Part shown: positions 16,080 through 24,800 of the stretch, piece by piece | Layout: each line of letters opens with the position of its first letter | Position numbering within the stretch: the first letter of the stretch is position 1 | Origin: Piscibacillus sp052246295 | GTDB lineage: Bacteria > Bacillota > Bacilli > Bacillales > Alkalibacillaceae | Assembly: GCA_052246295.1 (NCBI GenBank) | Contig: JBQQCO010000017.1 | Direction: 5' to 3' (one strand) | Length of the DNA stretch: 64,000 nt | Notes under the pieces: generated by a model | What the model saw: only the letters and a program-made list of their open reading frames with translations | What the model was told of the DNA's origin: nothing | The model's database searches: none | Program-made: the position numbers and the translations under genes

Positions 16080-17585
16080 TTAAGATGCTGTGTGCATTTG
16101 CGCGCGGTTTTCTTCCTTTTTTGTGGTTAGAATCGTATATATATACATAGTGGCCATACCGATTAGTACTCCTGAACCAGCAGCGGCAAATGGATTGCTG
16201 ACGTTGAAACCAATTGGTAAGTAAATGACCCAATAAGAAACCGTTCCAGCTAATAGTGAAACAATTGCTGCTGAACGTGTTGCCCGTTTCCATAGTGCAC
16301 CAACAACTAGAGGTCCAGCCGTTGCGGATACGATTCCACCAATACCAATCCACATGAAAATAGATAAATATTGTGGTGGGTTCCAAGCAATTAATGCTGC
16401 AGCAAAAATTACTACGAAAGTTGAATAACGACTAAGTAGTAACTCAATACGTTCTGCTTTTTCTTTTTGCATACTGATTTTTGGAACAATTGTTTTTCTG
16501 AATAAATCGTTAGCTAATAACTGTGTTAACGAAACAATTAACCCATCGGATGTTGACATAATTGCTGATAATACTGTCACTGCTAAGAAAGCTGCAATCA
16601 CTGGTGGGAAAATTTCAGTGAATAATACAGGAATAACAGCGTCTGCTCTAATGTCAGCTGAAGGGTCTATAACAGCAATTCCTAACATACCACCTAGACC
16701 CATGAGTGGTAGGATGGTAGCAAATATTGTACAGTACATAATAAGACGCTTCATATCATTATTTGATTTTACAGCTAAAAACTTATTACCTAAATGTGGT
16801 AAAATAGCAAAAGGTAAGTGGGCAACAAATAATAATGCCACTAGCCAAATACTTCCGTATGTTGCATCGCCAGGAATGAATAAGTTATCAAATCCACCCG
16901 ATGGATTTCGTTCATTAATTGTATTTATCATATCTCCAAAGTTTCCTGGAACTCCAACGGCAAATAAGAAACAAATGACAACCACAATTGATGTAATAAC
17001 CATTAAGAAACCTTGGATTGAGTCCGTTAGAATATCTGAGTGTGAGCCACCCATAAAGACATAAATCGCTAAAACAATCCCGGTTAAGATGATTCCGACT
17101 GTATAATCTACTCCCATCATCATTTGGAACATGGTAGCTGCAGCGACTAATTGAGAAACTACATAGAAGATTAATAGAATCGAAATGATGGTTAAGATAA
17201 TTCTTAAGAAATCACTTTTGAAACGATCACCAATAAACTCTGGTATTGTACGAGTACCAAATTGGTCACCGTATCGTTTAATTGTTTTTGCGACAAATAA
17301 CATACCAATGACTGTTGCAACAGGGTATAGTAATGGGTACCATAGGCTTGGCGCACCTAAATCATAAGCTAGCCCAGGCATACCCATAAATGTAGAACCA
17401 CTTGAAATCCCAGCACTTATAACTAATGCAATGACAATTGGTCCATAACTTGATCTCGCAGTCGCGAAATCCTCCGCATTATTTGTTCGTTTCATTCCTA
17501 CAAAACCCATGGCAATCATTAAACCGATAAACAGTGCCATGAATATCCATGAGTAAATTACAACATTATTATCCAATGTTTTCAC
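16080..17585 (-). CDS. Sodium:solute symporter (SSS family)
   Basis: The 501-residue protein has about 13 membrane segments. The SSS core is clear: SAGISSGSTFMGMPGLAYDLGAPSLWYPLLY, split here as SAGISSGSTFMGMPG and GAPSLWYPLLYP, then RYGDQFGTRTIPEFIGDRF, AIMSTSDGLIVSLTQL, and a C-terminal WKRATRSAA loop. The family imports organic acids, amino acids, sugars or vitamins with Na+. AGAGGAGTG lies before the ATG. Just upstream is a 30-residue membrane protein of the symporter small accessory type. It is 21 nt from the alcohol dehydrogenase gene, so they are probably co-transcribed. Confidence 0.92.
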   Translation of the reverse strand: MKTLDNNVVIYSWIFMALFIGLMIAMGFVGMKRTNNAEDFATARSSYGPIVIALVISAGISSGSTFMGMPGLAYDLGAPSLWYPLLYPVATVIGMLFVAKTIKRYGDQFGTRTIPEFIGDRFKSDFLRIILTIISILLIFYVVSQLVAAATMFQMMMGVDYTVGIILTGIVLAIYVFMGGSHSDILTDSIQGFLMVITSIVVVICFLFAVGVPGNFGDMINTINERNPSGGFDNLFIPGDATYGSIWLVALLFVAHLPFAILPHLGNKFLAVKSNNDMKRLIMYCTIFATILPLMGLGGMLGIAVIDPSADIRADAVIPVLFTEIFPPVIAAFLAVTVLSAIMSTSDGLIVSLTQLLANDLFRKTIVPKISMQKEKAERIELLLSRYSTFVVIFAAALIAWNPPQYLSIFMWIGIGGIVSATAGPLVVGALWKRATRSAAIVSLLAGTVSYWVIYLPIGFNVSNPFAAAGSGVLIGMATMYIYTILTTKKEENRAQMHTAS

Positions 17586-17605
17586 TCCTCTTAATTTAAA
17601 GTAAA

Positions 17606-17698
17606 TTACTTATCTAATAGATTTGTTTTAAAAAGAACTAAAGCCATACCGATCCAAGTTGACAGGATGACAGCAATCATAATGTATAAAAAGGTCAC
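17606..17698 (-). CDS. Symporter small accessory protein (30 residues)
   Basis: This tiny gene reads MTFLYIMIAVILSTWIGMAL and then ten residues ending TNLLDK, a single membrane span with a short polar tail. The GTG start has an excellent GGAGGTGAG ribosome binding site four bases upstream. The stop lies 20 nt before the symporter start. Small single-span proteins of this kind are regularly found directly upstream of Bacillus SSS transporters and are annotated as symporter accessory proteins. Its exact action is unknown. Confidence 0.8.
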   Translation of the reverse strand: MTFLYIMIAVILSTWIGMALVLFKTNLLDK

Positions 17699-17728
17699 TA
17701 CGCTCACCTCCAATTAATTAATTTTTAT

Positions 17729-17759
17729 ATCAATTGTAGATTTTGTTTTCTACATTGAT
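17729..17759 (-). promoter_or_regulatory. Inverted repeat upstream of the symporter operon
   Basis: ATCAATTGTAGA (17729-17740) and TCTACATTGAT (17749-17759) form an imperfect dyad with an 8-nt spacer. It lies about 30 nt upstream of the accessory-gene ribosome binding site. No T-tract follows, so an operator or 5'-leader hairpin fits better than a terminator. Confidence 0.35.
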
Positions 17760-17784
17760 TTCAAATATTACCATTATTCAGACA

Positions 17785-18264
17785 TTAATTTATAAAAAAT
17801 TTTTCTAACTCTTTGTGCTTTTTTAAAAGATTTCTTGTATTTGTGTATAGCTCGTGTAATATTAGTTTTTGACTGTTAGGGTCTTCATATATTGCATAAG
17901 GTACGTAAAATTCATAAGTACTTTTCATATCAATTTTTGGATTTGACCAGACTTTCTTTTTGTGAATGTAATAGTTCCTAATAAAGGCTTTTGCAACGTC
18001 AGTACGCTCATGTTCAGAGTAATTACTATTAGGTATAATAGAATTTTTTTCTTTAGTAAGCGGTTTCAAATCTTGTGAAGGTAAATCGAAAAACGCGGTC
18101 TCTTGTCTTAAGAGATTAGTAACTATACGAACCTTTTCTTTTCGTTTTTTCGAAAAGGGAAGAGGCTTATACTCTATATCCCATTCCGTGATGGAATAGG
18201 GATAGTAGAGTAGTTGATATGTTTTTGGTAGTTCCAATTGTTGAGAAGTTGTGATTGTATACAT
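17785..18264 (-). CDS. Unknown soluble protein in the LacI/aldehyde dehydrogenase operon
   Basis: I do not recognise this 159-residue, basic, soluble protein. It starts MYTITTSQQLELPKTYQLLY and has a KKRKEK patch, a helical C-terminus (LLKKHKELEKFF) and several Tyr-rich segments. No catalytic motif is visible. The ATG at 18264 has AGGTGG 5 nt upstream; a GTG nine bases earlier is part of that site. It directly follows the aldehyde dehydrogenase gene, so it is probably transcribed with it. Its job may lie in the same catabolic pathway. Confidence 0.65.
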   Translation of the reverse strand: MYTITTSQQLELPKTYQLLYYPYSITEWDIEYKPLPFSKKRKEKVRIVTNLLRQETAFFDLPSQDLKPLTKEKNSIIPNSNYSEHERTDVAKAFIRNYYIHKKKVWSNPKIDMKSTYEFYVPYAIYEDPNSQKLILHELYTNTRNLLKKHKELEKFFIN

Positions 18265-18273
18265 TTTTACCAC

Positions 18274-19707
18274 CTAAAATTTATGATTTAGACTAATCAT
18301 TTTTAAATTTGTCATTTCTTTTATGGCATATTTAACACCTTCATGACCATAACCAGAATTTTTCCGTCCACCATATGGCATATGGTCAAAGCGTAAGGTT
18401 GGAACATCATTGATTAAAACTTGCCCAACATCTAGTTCATGTCCGAATGTTAGTGCTTGACTTAAATCACTTGTAAATACACCGGCATTTAATCCATATT
18501 GACTATTGTTCATTTCTTTTAGAGCTTCCTCACCGTTTTTAACAGTATTAATAATAACCACAGGTCCAAAAATTTCTTCACAAGAGACTTTGGCTTGTTG
18601 GGGTACATTTAATAGTACGGTCGGTACAATTGTGTTTTCTTTAGGAGAACCACCAGTAATGACCTCTGCACCAGCTTGTTGTGCTTCATTAATCCACTCT
18701 AAAATTCTTGACTGCGATTTCTCATCAATTAGGCCAGATAAATCTGTATTTTCATCTAATGGATCACCGTAGACTAGCTTTTCTACTCGGTCTTTAAAAT
18801 GTTGAATAAATTCCTCTTTTATATCCTCATGTAAGTAAATGCGTTGTGTACTTATACAAACCTGACCATTATATGAAAATCCTCCAATGACTGCTTGATT
18901 GGCAATGGTCTCAAGCTTATCCTTCTGGCTCTTATCCACGTATAAAGCTGAGTTATTACCGAGTTCTAATGTAACTTTCTTTAAACCGGCTTGAGATTTA
19001 ATTAGCTTTCCAACAGTAGGACTACCAGTAAAGGTGATTTTTTTGACAAGTTCACTGTTAAGTAGTACTTTTCCTAATCGTGGTCCATCTCCAGTTATAA
19101 CGATATAGGCCTGTTTTGGTAATCCTGCTTCTATAAATGCTTCCATTAATAATATTGCGCTTAATGGGGTTTTTTCTGCAGGCTTTACAATAATCGAATT
19201 TCCTGCTGCCACTGCAGGTCCAACTTTGTGTACGACTAAATTAAGTGGAAAGTTAAAAGGTGTGATGGCGCCAATTACACCTATCGGTTGATGGATCGTA
19301 TAAGCATCACGTCCTTGTCCATTGGGTGCAGCATCCAACCTAATGGATTCGCCTTCAAGTTTTCTAGCTTCAATTGCTGAGAACTTTAAAGTTTCTATCG
19401 TGCGGGCTACTTCGCCTGTCGCAAATTTAATAGGTTTGCCTGATTCAAGACTTATTGTTTCGGCAAATAGTTGTTTGTTATCAGTTACGATTTCACTAAC
19501 GCGCTCAAGAATCTGTGATCTCTTATAAGAGGTTAGGTTCTTCATTTTTTGAAAGCCTTCTTGAGCATCCAGAATAGCATCTTCCATTTGCTCATTTGTA
19601 CACTCTGGGATTTGCCTTATCTCTGATTTAGAGTGGGGATTAACTAAAGGGTACGTATTCTCAGTTTTTTTATTCAATTCATCTAAGTAATCCTTGTATC
19701 CTAACAT
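18274..19707 (-). CDS. NAD(P)-dependent aldehyde dehydrogenase
   Basis: This 477-residue ALDH-superfamily enzyme has ITPFNFPLNLVVHKVGPA, the cofactor segment FTGSPTVGKLI, the general base Glu in VTLELGNNSALYV and the catalytic Cys in YNGQVCISTQR. The late EEIFGPVV and MPYGGRKNSGYGHEG motifs follow. AAGGAG lies 7 nt before the ATG. It sits behind a perfect palindromic operator and the LacI-type gene. With the alcohol dehydrogenase and symporter downstream it suggests an alcohol-to-aldehyde-to-acid route. The substrate is not clear; succinate-semialdehyde, glyceraldehyde or glycolaldehyde-type dehydrogenases are all possible. Confidence 0.92.
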   Translation of the reverse strand: MLGYKDYLDELNKKTENTYPLVNPHSKSEIRQIPECTNEQMEDAILDAQEGFQKMKNLTSYKRSQILERVSEIVTDNKQLFAETISLESGKPIKFATGEVARTIETLKFSAIEARKLEGESIRLDAAPNGQGRDAYTIHQPIGVIGAITPFNFPLNLVVHKVGPAVAAGNSIIVKPAEKTPLSAILLMEAFIEAGLPKQAYIVITGDGPRLGKVLLNSELVKKITFTGSPTVGKLIKSQAGLKKVTLELGNNSALYVDKSQKDKLETIANQAVIGGFSYNGQVCISTQRIYLHEDIKEEFIQHFKDRVEKLVYGDPLDENTDLSGLIDEKSQSRILEWINEAQQAGAEVITGGSPKENTIVPTVLLNVPQQAKVSCEEIFGPVVIINTVKNGEEALKEMNNSQYGLNAGVFTSDLSQALTFGHELDVGQVLINDVPTLRFDHMPYGGRKNSGYGHEGVKYAIKEMTNLKMISLNHKF

Positions 19708-19736
19708 AATGACACTCCTTTTTAGTAAATTTAAAT

Positions 19737-19754
19737 TTTGAATACGTATTCAAA
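19737..19754 (-). promoter_or_regulatory. Perfect palindromic operator, probable LacI-family site
   Basis: TTTGAATACGTATTCAAA is an 18-bp perfect palindrome with the central CG typical of LacI/GalR operators. It lies between the LacI-type gene and the aldehyde dehydrogenase start, about 30 nt upstream of that ATG, and so is well placed to block its promoter. Confidence 0.7.
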
Positions 19755-19765
19755 TTGATTTGAAA

Positions 19766-20758
19766 TTAAATCGCTCGTGTTGTTGAGCGATTAAAAAGCT
19801 TTGTAGAATAAGTTTTTTGAGTAAGTTCGAATTTACCAGTTTCAATTTGGTCAATTAGTGTTTCTATAGCTACTTGACCTAAATTAATACATTGTTCTGT
19901 TCCCACAGTTGTTAATTGAACTGAGTGGTGTTGGCTTAGTTTAGTATTATCAATACCTATTAAACTAACATCTTCAGGTACTCGATACCCTTTTTCTAAT
20001 AGAAAGTCTAGAATAAATATAGCGATAGAATCTGTTGCAGCAAAAATAGCAGTAGGTCTGTGGCGTTTTGACATTAAGTCTTTTACCACATCTCGAATCC
20101 CTTGTTCGCTTGTATCAGTTATGAAGGTGTTATTGGTACCTACCGTTAACCCATGTGCCTTCATTGATAGACGAAAACCTTCATAACGCCCGTGAAAAGT
20201 TGACATGTTTAATGGTCCACCGATCCAAACAATGTCTTGATGATTTATTTCTAGTAAATGTTCTGTTACTTGTTGGCCGGCTAAAATATTATCCATTTCA
20301 AAATAATTTCCAGGTTCATTATGTTTTCTATTGAACATAACAAATGGAATGTTCAGAGCCTTTAAATCATAGTAGATTTTATCGTCCATAAGAATAGAAG
20401 ACAAAATAATGCCATCAACCTGCATCTCACTAACATCTTTAATAATTGAGGAATTATCCCCAAATACCTCAAAGTGAACATTAGTGTTATAACCCTTACT
20501 TTTGCAATAATTTACAATAGAAGTGGTTGTCTCAGCGAAAAAAGGATTGTGAATCGGTCCGGAAATAAGGGCGATTGATTTAGTTTGTTTTTTTACCAAT
20601 GAACGAGCGATAGCGTTTGGTCGGTAGTTAAGCTCTTCCATGGCTTTGACAACTTTGTCGTACTTATCTGTTCGAACTTTTTCAGGTGTATTAAGAACTC
20701 GGGAGACGGTAGACTGAGAGACTCCTGCTAATTTTGCTACATCTTTTGATGAAACCAT
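19766..20758 (-). CDS. LacI/GalR-family transcriptional regulator
   Basis: The 330-residue protein has the classic N-terminal helix-turn-helix (SSKDVAKLAGVSQSTVSRVL, residues 3-22) and hinge helix region NYRPNAIARSLV. A periplasmic-binding-like effector domain follows (ISGPIHNPFFAETT, then FAATDSIAIFIL and SLIGIDNTKLSQ). It is most likely the repressor of the downstream dehydrogenase operon, acting at the palindrome at 19737-19754. A cre-like box lies before its own start, so carbon catabolite control is likely too. The inducer is unknown. Confidence 0.93.
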   Translation of the reverse strand: MVSSKDVAKLAGVSQSTVSRVLNTPEKVRTDKYDKVVKAMEELNYRPNAIARSLVKKQTKSIALISGPIHNPFFAETTTSIVNYCKSKGYNTNVHFEVFGDNSSIIKDVSEMQVDGIILSSILMDDKIYYDLKALNIPFVMFNRKHNEPGNYFEMDNILAGQQVTEHLLEINHQDIVWIGGPLNMSTFHGRYEGFRLSMKAHGLTVGTNNTFITDTSEQGIRDVVKDLMSKRHRPTAIFAATDSIAIFILDFLLEKGYRVPEDVSLIGIDNTKLSQHHSVQLTTVGTEQCINLGQVAIETLIDQIETGKFELTQKTYSTKLFNRSTTRAI

Positions 20759-20773
20759 TTTTAATTACTCCTC

Positions 20774-20787
20774 TAAAAGCGCTTACA
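20774..20787 (-). promoter_or_regulatory. cre-like CcpA box upstream of the LacI-type gene
   Basis: On the minus strand the sequence is TGTAAGCGCTTTTA. It fits the Bacillus cre pattern TGNAARCGNWWNCA except for one base near the end. It is 16-29 nt upstream of the start codon. Confidence 0.5.
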
Positions 20788-20963
20788 GATAAAATAAAAC
20801 ATATTCTGAAAATTGTCAAATGTTGAATTTTTATAGAGTGATGTTTTTTAAAAAAAGGAAAATTGTGATGAGACTGCCTTACAGTTCTTGATTTAGGTTT
20901 CAACCTTAAATTTGTAACTTCCACCACACCCCACCGTCTAAATTGGGTGAAGGGGGCTTTTTA

Positions 20964-21479
20964 ATGGTGAAGACGTTATGGGTATTAATTATTTTTAGTC
21001 TAATATTCTTAATGGCTTGTAATTCAGAGGGGGAGGGGGAGCAACAAGAAAATAGCGTCATCGCGGATGAGAAGGTTCTACCCGCTGATTTTGAACAGAT
21101 TGCTTTTGTACGTGATACATCACAGATGCATCGGTATTATGTTCAGAAAGCTAGTAGTCAAGATGAGTTAGAAATGGCGTGGGAATTTTATCGTTTTGAA
21201 GGGCAAATGCCTGAGGTGAATTTTAATCAACAACAAGTTGTTTTTGTTGGATTTCAAGAGTCTGGCAGCTGTCCTTATGAGGTTACAAAGATCGACCTAG
21301 AATCAGACAATTCAATAGTGAACTTGAAACTTACACAATCTCAGGAAAATTGTACGGCTGATGCGACACCAAGAACGCTAGCGTTTGAGTTTAATCATGA
21401 GGCGTTAGAGTCTATTAATGAAATCGTCATTACTCAAGGAAAAGTTGAAACAACCGTTCCTATTGAATCTACTAAGTAG
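20964..21479 (+). CDS. Lipoprotein of unknown function
   Basis: The 171-residue protein has a lipoprotein signal (MVKTLWVLIIFSLIFLMAC) with the lipobox Cys at residue 19, then an acidic Glu/Gly/Asn-rich linker. The folded part contains paired cysteines (SCPYEV and ENCTADAT) that could form a disulphide. It also has QQVVFVGFQESGSC and FEFNHEALESINEIVI, features of protease-inhibitor-like or other beta-sandwich domains. AAGGGGG lies upstream. It would be anchored outside the cell membrane. The function is not known to me. Confidence 0.75.
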   Translation: MVKTLWVLIIFSLIFLMACNSEGEGEQQENSVIADEKVLPADFEQIAFVRDTSQMHRYYVQKASSQDELEMAWEFYRFEGQMPEVNFNQQQVVFVGFQESGSCPYEVTKIDLESDNSIVNLKLTQSQENCTADATPRTLAFEFNHEALESINEIVITQGKVETTVPIESTK

Positions 21480-21525
21480 TATCCATGGTATAATGGTAGT
21501 TAACCAGAATGATAGGAGCGATGGC

Positions 21526-21825
21526 ATGCAATATTCGGAGATCGTAATAGATCGGTTAATGAGCGCAGATGAACTAAGCACAGAAGAGGAAATATGCGTC
21601 AACATTTTAAACTTTATTAGAACGATTCAACATAACCAATTGGACTTTATATCTACGGAATATGATTCACAATATTTCGGAGAACTTCCGATGACGTTCC
21701 GTAAAGAAGCTGGACAGGTCTTTGGCATGATTACCGCAACGGTAGAGGGTCACGTGAAGAAATATGTGTTTAATGAACGGGGCTACGAATCGATGGATGA
21801 TCTGGAGCGGCTAATAGAATATTAG
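21526..21825 (+). CDS. Small hypothetical protein
   Basis: This is a 99-residue acidic protein, MQYSEIVIDRLMSADELSTE at the start, with a helical N-terminal half and GELPMTFRKEAGQVFGMI in the middle. The ATG at 21526 has AGGAG upstream; the frame is open further back, into the lipoprotein gene, but without support. It is a single gene ending at a terminator shared with the convergent sigma factor gene. I do not recognise a family. Confidence 0.65.
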   Translation: MQYSEIVIDRLMSADELSTEEEICVNILNFIRTIQHNQLDFISTEYDSQYFGELPMTFRKEAGQVFGMITATVEGHVKKYVFNERGYESMDDLERLIEY

Positions 21826-21829
21826 AGTA

Positions 21830-21851
21830 GGGACACGGCTCACCGTGCCCC
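21830..21851. terminator. Bidirectional terminator
   Basis: GGG-CACGG pairs with CCGTG-CCC around CTCA, between convergent genes; TGGTTTTAT follows on the + strand. Confidence 0.75.
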
Positions 21852-21856
21852 TGGTT

Positions 21857-22357
21857 TTATAATCCATAAGTTTCTTTTAATAGTGGTTTTAATTTTCTCC
21901 TAACTTCTTTCCCCCAACCTTTGACAGCATCAGGAGTAGTTTGTTCTTGTGCGGCGATGTCTCTAACCGGCTGTCCTTCTATTATTCTTTTTTGAACGTA
22001 AATCCATTGTTTTTGTGTTAACACTTGTTTGATTTGAAGTAAGATGTATGGGTCTAGCGTGTCTTGAAAAGGAACATCCACATAACTTTGATGAAAGTCT
22101 TGAGATGCGAAACAGTGATCTGAGTAGCGTTTTTCTTTTCGAATGCGATCGATTAATCGACTCTTAACGACAATATAGGCCATTCTAGTAAATGTATCTC
22201 GTCCATAATATTTTCGATATGCTTCGTAAAATGCAACCAATCCTTCCTGATAGAATTCTCCGTCATCATCTCGAATGCCTAGTTTATAGATGACGTGCTT
22301 AATTAATCCATTGTATTGCTCTAATAATTGATTGAATTTTAGATCCTTCGTTTCCAT
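21857..22357 (-). CDS. Sigma-70 family RNA polymerase sigma factor
   Basis: The protein (166 residues) has a region 2-like N-terminal half: LEQYNGLIKHVIYKL, then DGEFYQEGLVAFYEAYRKY and MAYIVVKSRLIDRIRKEKR, which includes the core-binding and -10 segments. A shorter C-terminal helix-turn-helix (IIEGQPVRDIAAQEQTTPDAVKGW, here split across residues 125-148) resembles region 4. It resembles ComX/SigO-like alternative factors. The ATG at 22357 has GGGGTAGGA upstream; an ATG 30 nt earlier also has a G-rich site and would add ten residues. No anti-sigma gene is nearby, so the regulon is unknown. Confidence 0.8.
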   Translation of the reverse strand: METKDLKFNQLLEQYNGLIKHVIYKLGIRDDDGEFYQEGLVAFYEAYRKYYGRDTFTRMAYIVVKSRLIDRIRKEKRYSDHCFASQDFHQSYVDVPFQDTLDPYILLQIKQVLTQKQWIYVQKRIIEGQPVRDIAAQEQTTPDAVKGWGKEVRRKLKPLLKETYGL

Positions 22358-22483
22358 TTTTCCTACCCCATGAGAAATGGTAGGCATGCCCCCGGTACTG
22401 AATGAATATTCACAATAAAATTATAGTCAAAAAGTCCTTAATTGTCATTATTTTCTTGTAACTTTTTTGCAGCAAAATTACTA

Positions 22484-22523
22484 AAACACGGACCACAGTC
22501 TGATTGGATTGTGATCCGTGTTT
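22484..22523 (-). terminator. Terminator of the D-amino acid operon
   Basis: AAACACGG-TCACA pairs with TGTG-CCGTGTTT. On the minus strand it lies just after the YkvI-type gene and continues into TTTTAG. Confidence 0.75.
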
Positions 22524-22551
22524 GTTATTAGGGTTTTAGACGCTTTTTTGT

Positions 22552-23670
22552 TTATTTTTTAATAAAGATCTTATAGACGCCAATGGTGAGGAGTGGCAGC
22601 ATGAAGACGGCGATCATCGCATAAGCCATGGCCGTATAACCAGTTGCGATTAGATCAATGATACCGACCTGGGCTAGAATTAACGCTAACACTAACGCTC
22701 CAACGGCGATGAGGCCTTTATGTGTTTGGCTAAGTTGTTTGTCTGTTGCTTCTTTTAGCTGTCCGTCGACTCGGTCTACAAAGGCGTGGATCATGCCTGA
22801 TGATGTTTCAACGAGTGTCCAACCTACGACCACGCCAAAGATAATGATCACGATAGCTGGGAATCCTTGCAGCATTTGTAGCCACGGAACAGAAGCACCG
22901 AATACGTCTTCGTTCGGGTAGTGACCTAATAGACTGAAGTAAGTTAAGAACCATGGTACGGTCATGAAGATACCGGCTAATAGCCCAGCTACGACTGATT
23001 CTTTTCGGCTCGTTTGTCGTTCAATCGAGAATAAGGTGGCTGGATAGACGGCTAAATTATACCCAACATATAGAATGCCAGTCCATAGTACGGTACCAAT
23101 TGTCACATTGTTTCCGACAAAGCTCGTATCACCTGTGGAAAGAACATTGACGGCTTCATCCCAAGTGGTTGAGATGACTAAGATGGCAAATAGAATATAA
23201 CCTAACATTAAGGATAGTGTTCCAAATGTTTTAAAGCGTTCGATTAGGCCTTTACCATAGAAGTTTAGTAAGCCGACGATGATAATGATGAGACCGACAC
23301 CTACCCAGTAATTTAGCCCTAACGTGTTTTGTAAGATTTCTCCGGTCGCAGAGGCCATGATGGCAATGATTAAGATAGCGAGCAGGATATAAATGATATC
23401 AAATAAAAACCAGAGTGGACCTATTAGTTCTTTTAAAAAATGTCGGTAGTTGTATGTTTTGAATTTCCTGGCGAATTCAAAGGTTAAGATGGATGCGATG
23501 GTGAAGCCTAAAAAGATACCGATTCCAGCCATCCAGCCCATGGCTCCGAATTTTGCTCCAAACTCAACAATTTCGCGTCCGGTCGCAAAGCCGCCACCGA
23601 TTAATACGGATTGTAGGATGATGCCGGGTAAGATGTAGCGTCCGAATTTGCCTTCTAATAATTTTTGCAT
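22552..23670 (-). CDS. YkvI-type membrane transporter (APC-like)
   Basis: The 372-residue protein has about 10 membrane segments and starts GRYILPGIILQSVLIGGGFATGREIVEF, here cited in part as SVLIGGGFATGREIVEFG. This is the unwound first helix typical of APC/LeuT-fold carriers in the YkvI family. Further marks are GYNLAVYPATLFSIE and the C-terminal YTAMAYAMIAVFMLPLL. The substrate is unknown in the family. Its position as last gene of the succinyl-amino acid operon, 11 nt after the racemase gene, suggests amino acid (perhaps D-amino acid) transport; that is inference. Confidence 0.85.
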   Translation of the reverse strand: MQKLLEGKFGRYILPGIILQSVLIGGGFATGREIVEFGAKFGAMGWMAGIGIFLGFTIASILTFEFARKFKTYNYRHFLKELIGPLWFLFDIIYILLAILIIAIMASATGEILQNTLGLNYWVGVGLIIIIVGLLNFYGKGLIERFKTFGTLSLMLGYILFAILVISTTWDEAVNVLSTGDTSFVGNNVTIGTVLWTGILYVGYNLAVYPATLFSIERQTSRKESVVAGLLAGIFMTVPWFLTYFSLLGHYPNEDVFGASVPWLQMLQGFPAIVIIIFGVVVGWTLVETSSGMIHAFVDRVDGQLKEATDKQLSQTHKGLIAVGALVLALILAQVGIIDLIATGYTAMAYAMIAVFMLPLLTIGVYKIFIKK

Positions 23671-23681
23671 GTTTGACCTCC

Positions 23682-24800
23682 TTAATTGTTCATTGAAATG
23701 GTTTCTTGTTCGACGGTGAATTGTTCTAGAGCGTCCTGATCAATCTCAAAGCCAATGCCTGGCCCGTTTGGAACGGTAATCGTGCCATCTTGAACCGTAA
23801 CTTCTGGATTGATGATGTCCTGCTTCCAGTACAGGCTTGATGCTGCGGTGTCGCCTGGTAAGGTAAAACCTGAAAGTGTCGTTAGTGCAATGTTGTGAGC
23901 GCGTCCGACGCCAGCTTCTAACATACCGCCACACCAAACATCGATGTTGTGGGCTTGGCAGTAGTCGTGAATGCGCTTGGCTTCAGTTAGACCACCGACA
24001 CGACCAATTTTAATATTGATGATCTGACAGCTACCCAGTTCAATCGCTTTTCGTGTATCCTCTAATGAGTGGATGCTTTCATCGAGACAAACGGGCGTTT
24101 GAATCGCTTTTTGTAATGTGGCGTGATCGATAATGTCATCGTGCGCCAAGGGTTGTTCGATCATCATTAAGTTCAAATCGTCTAGTTGTTTTAATGTGTC
24201 GATGTGGTCGAGCGTGTAAGCGGAGTTCGCATCGGCCATCATGTCAATGTCAGGAAACTCGTCACGGACTTTGGTAAGTACGTCGACATCCCAGCCCGGT
24301 TTGATTTTTATTTTAATGCGTTTATAGCCTTGCTCGACGCTACGACGGACGGTGTCGATGAGCTCGTCAGTTGTGTTTTTAATCCCAATGCTGACACCGA
24401 CGTCGATTTTACTGGCTGTGCCACCGATGGCAGTTGCGAGTGGGATATTTTCCTGCTTCGCGTATAGGTCCCAAATGGCTCCTTCGATTGCGGCCTTTGC
24501 CATGTGGTTGCGGCGGAATTTTTCAAATAACGGATGAACGTCTTCCGGGTGGTTCAGAGTTGTCTGTTTTAATGCTGGAATCAAAAAGTCCTTGATGATA
24601 TGTTCATTTGTTTTAACGGTTTCTTCGTTATACCACGGGCTTGAAAAGGCAACCGACTCCCCGTAGCCGATGTTCCCATCTTCATCCTTTGTTTCAATAA
24701 TGTAAAATTGCTTATCGTGAAACGTACCAAAACTCGTGGTAAAGGGGGCGACAAGGGCCATTTCAAGTTTTCTGAGTTTAATCGATTGAATGGGTTTCAT
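23682..24800 (-). CDS. N-succinylamino acid racemase / o-succinylbenzoate synthase family
   Basis: This 372-residue enolase-superfamily enzyme has the paired catalytic lysines: KIKIKIKPGWD and NIKIGRVGG. Metal ligands are in MMADANSAY, MIEQPL and CLDESIH. It has the 20s loop PFTTSFGTF of the OSBS/NSAR group. The ATG at 24800 has AGGAGG upstream, inside the 3' end of the acyltransferase gene (23-nt overlap). Placed with a GNAT enzyme and an M20 desuccinylase and without menaquinone genes, it is best read as the racemase of N-succinyl-D-amino acids. Menaquinone o-succinylbenzoate synthase remains possible as a side activity. Confidence 0.9.
   Translation of the reverse strand: MKPIQSIKLRKLEMALVAPFTTSFGTFHDKQFYIIETKDEDGNIGYGESVAFSSPWYNEETVKTNEHIIKDFLIPALKQTTLNHPEDVHPLFEKFRRNHMAKAAIEGAIWDLYAKQENIPLATAIGGTASKIDVGVSIGIKNTTDELIDTVRRSVEQGYKRIKIKIKPGWDVDVLTKVRDEFPDIDMMADANSAYTLDHIDTLKQLDDLNLMMIEQPLAHDDIIDHATLQKAIQTPVCLDESIHSLEDTRKAIELGSCQIINIKIGRVGGLTEAKRIHDYCQAHNIDVWCGGMLEAGVGRAHNIALTTLSGFTLPGDTAASSLYWKQDIINPEVTVQDGTITVPNGPGIGFEIDQDALEQFTVEQETISMNN

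Noticed and set aside
24204..24537. Open frames antisense to the racemase gene
   Set aside because: Shadow frames of a well-supported enzyme gene; no ribosome binding sites or family features.
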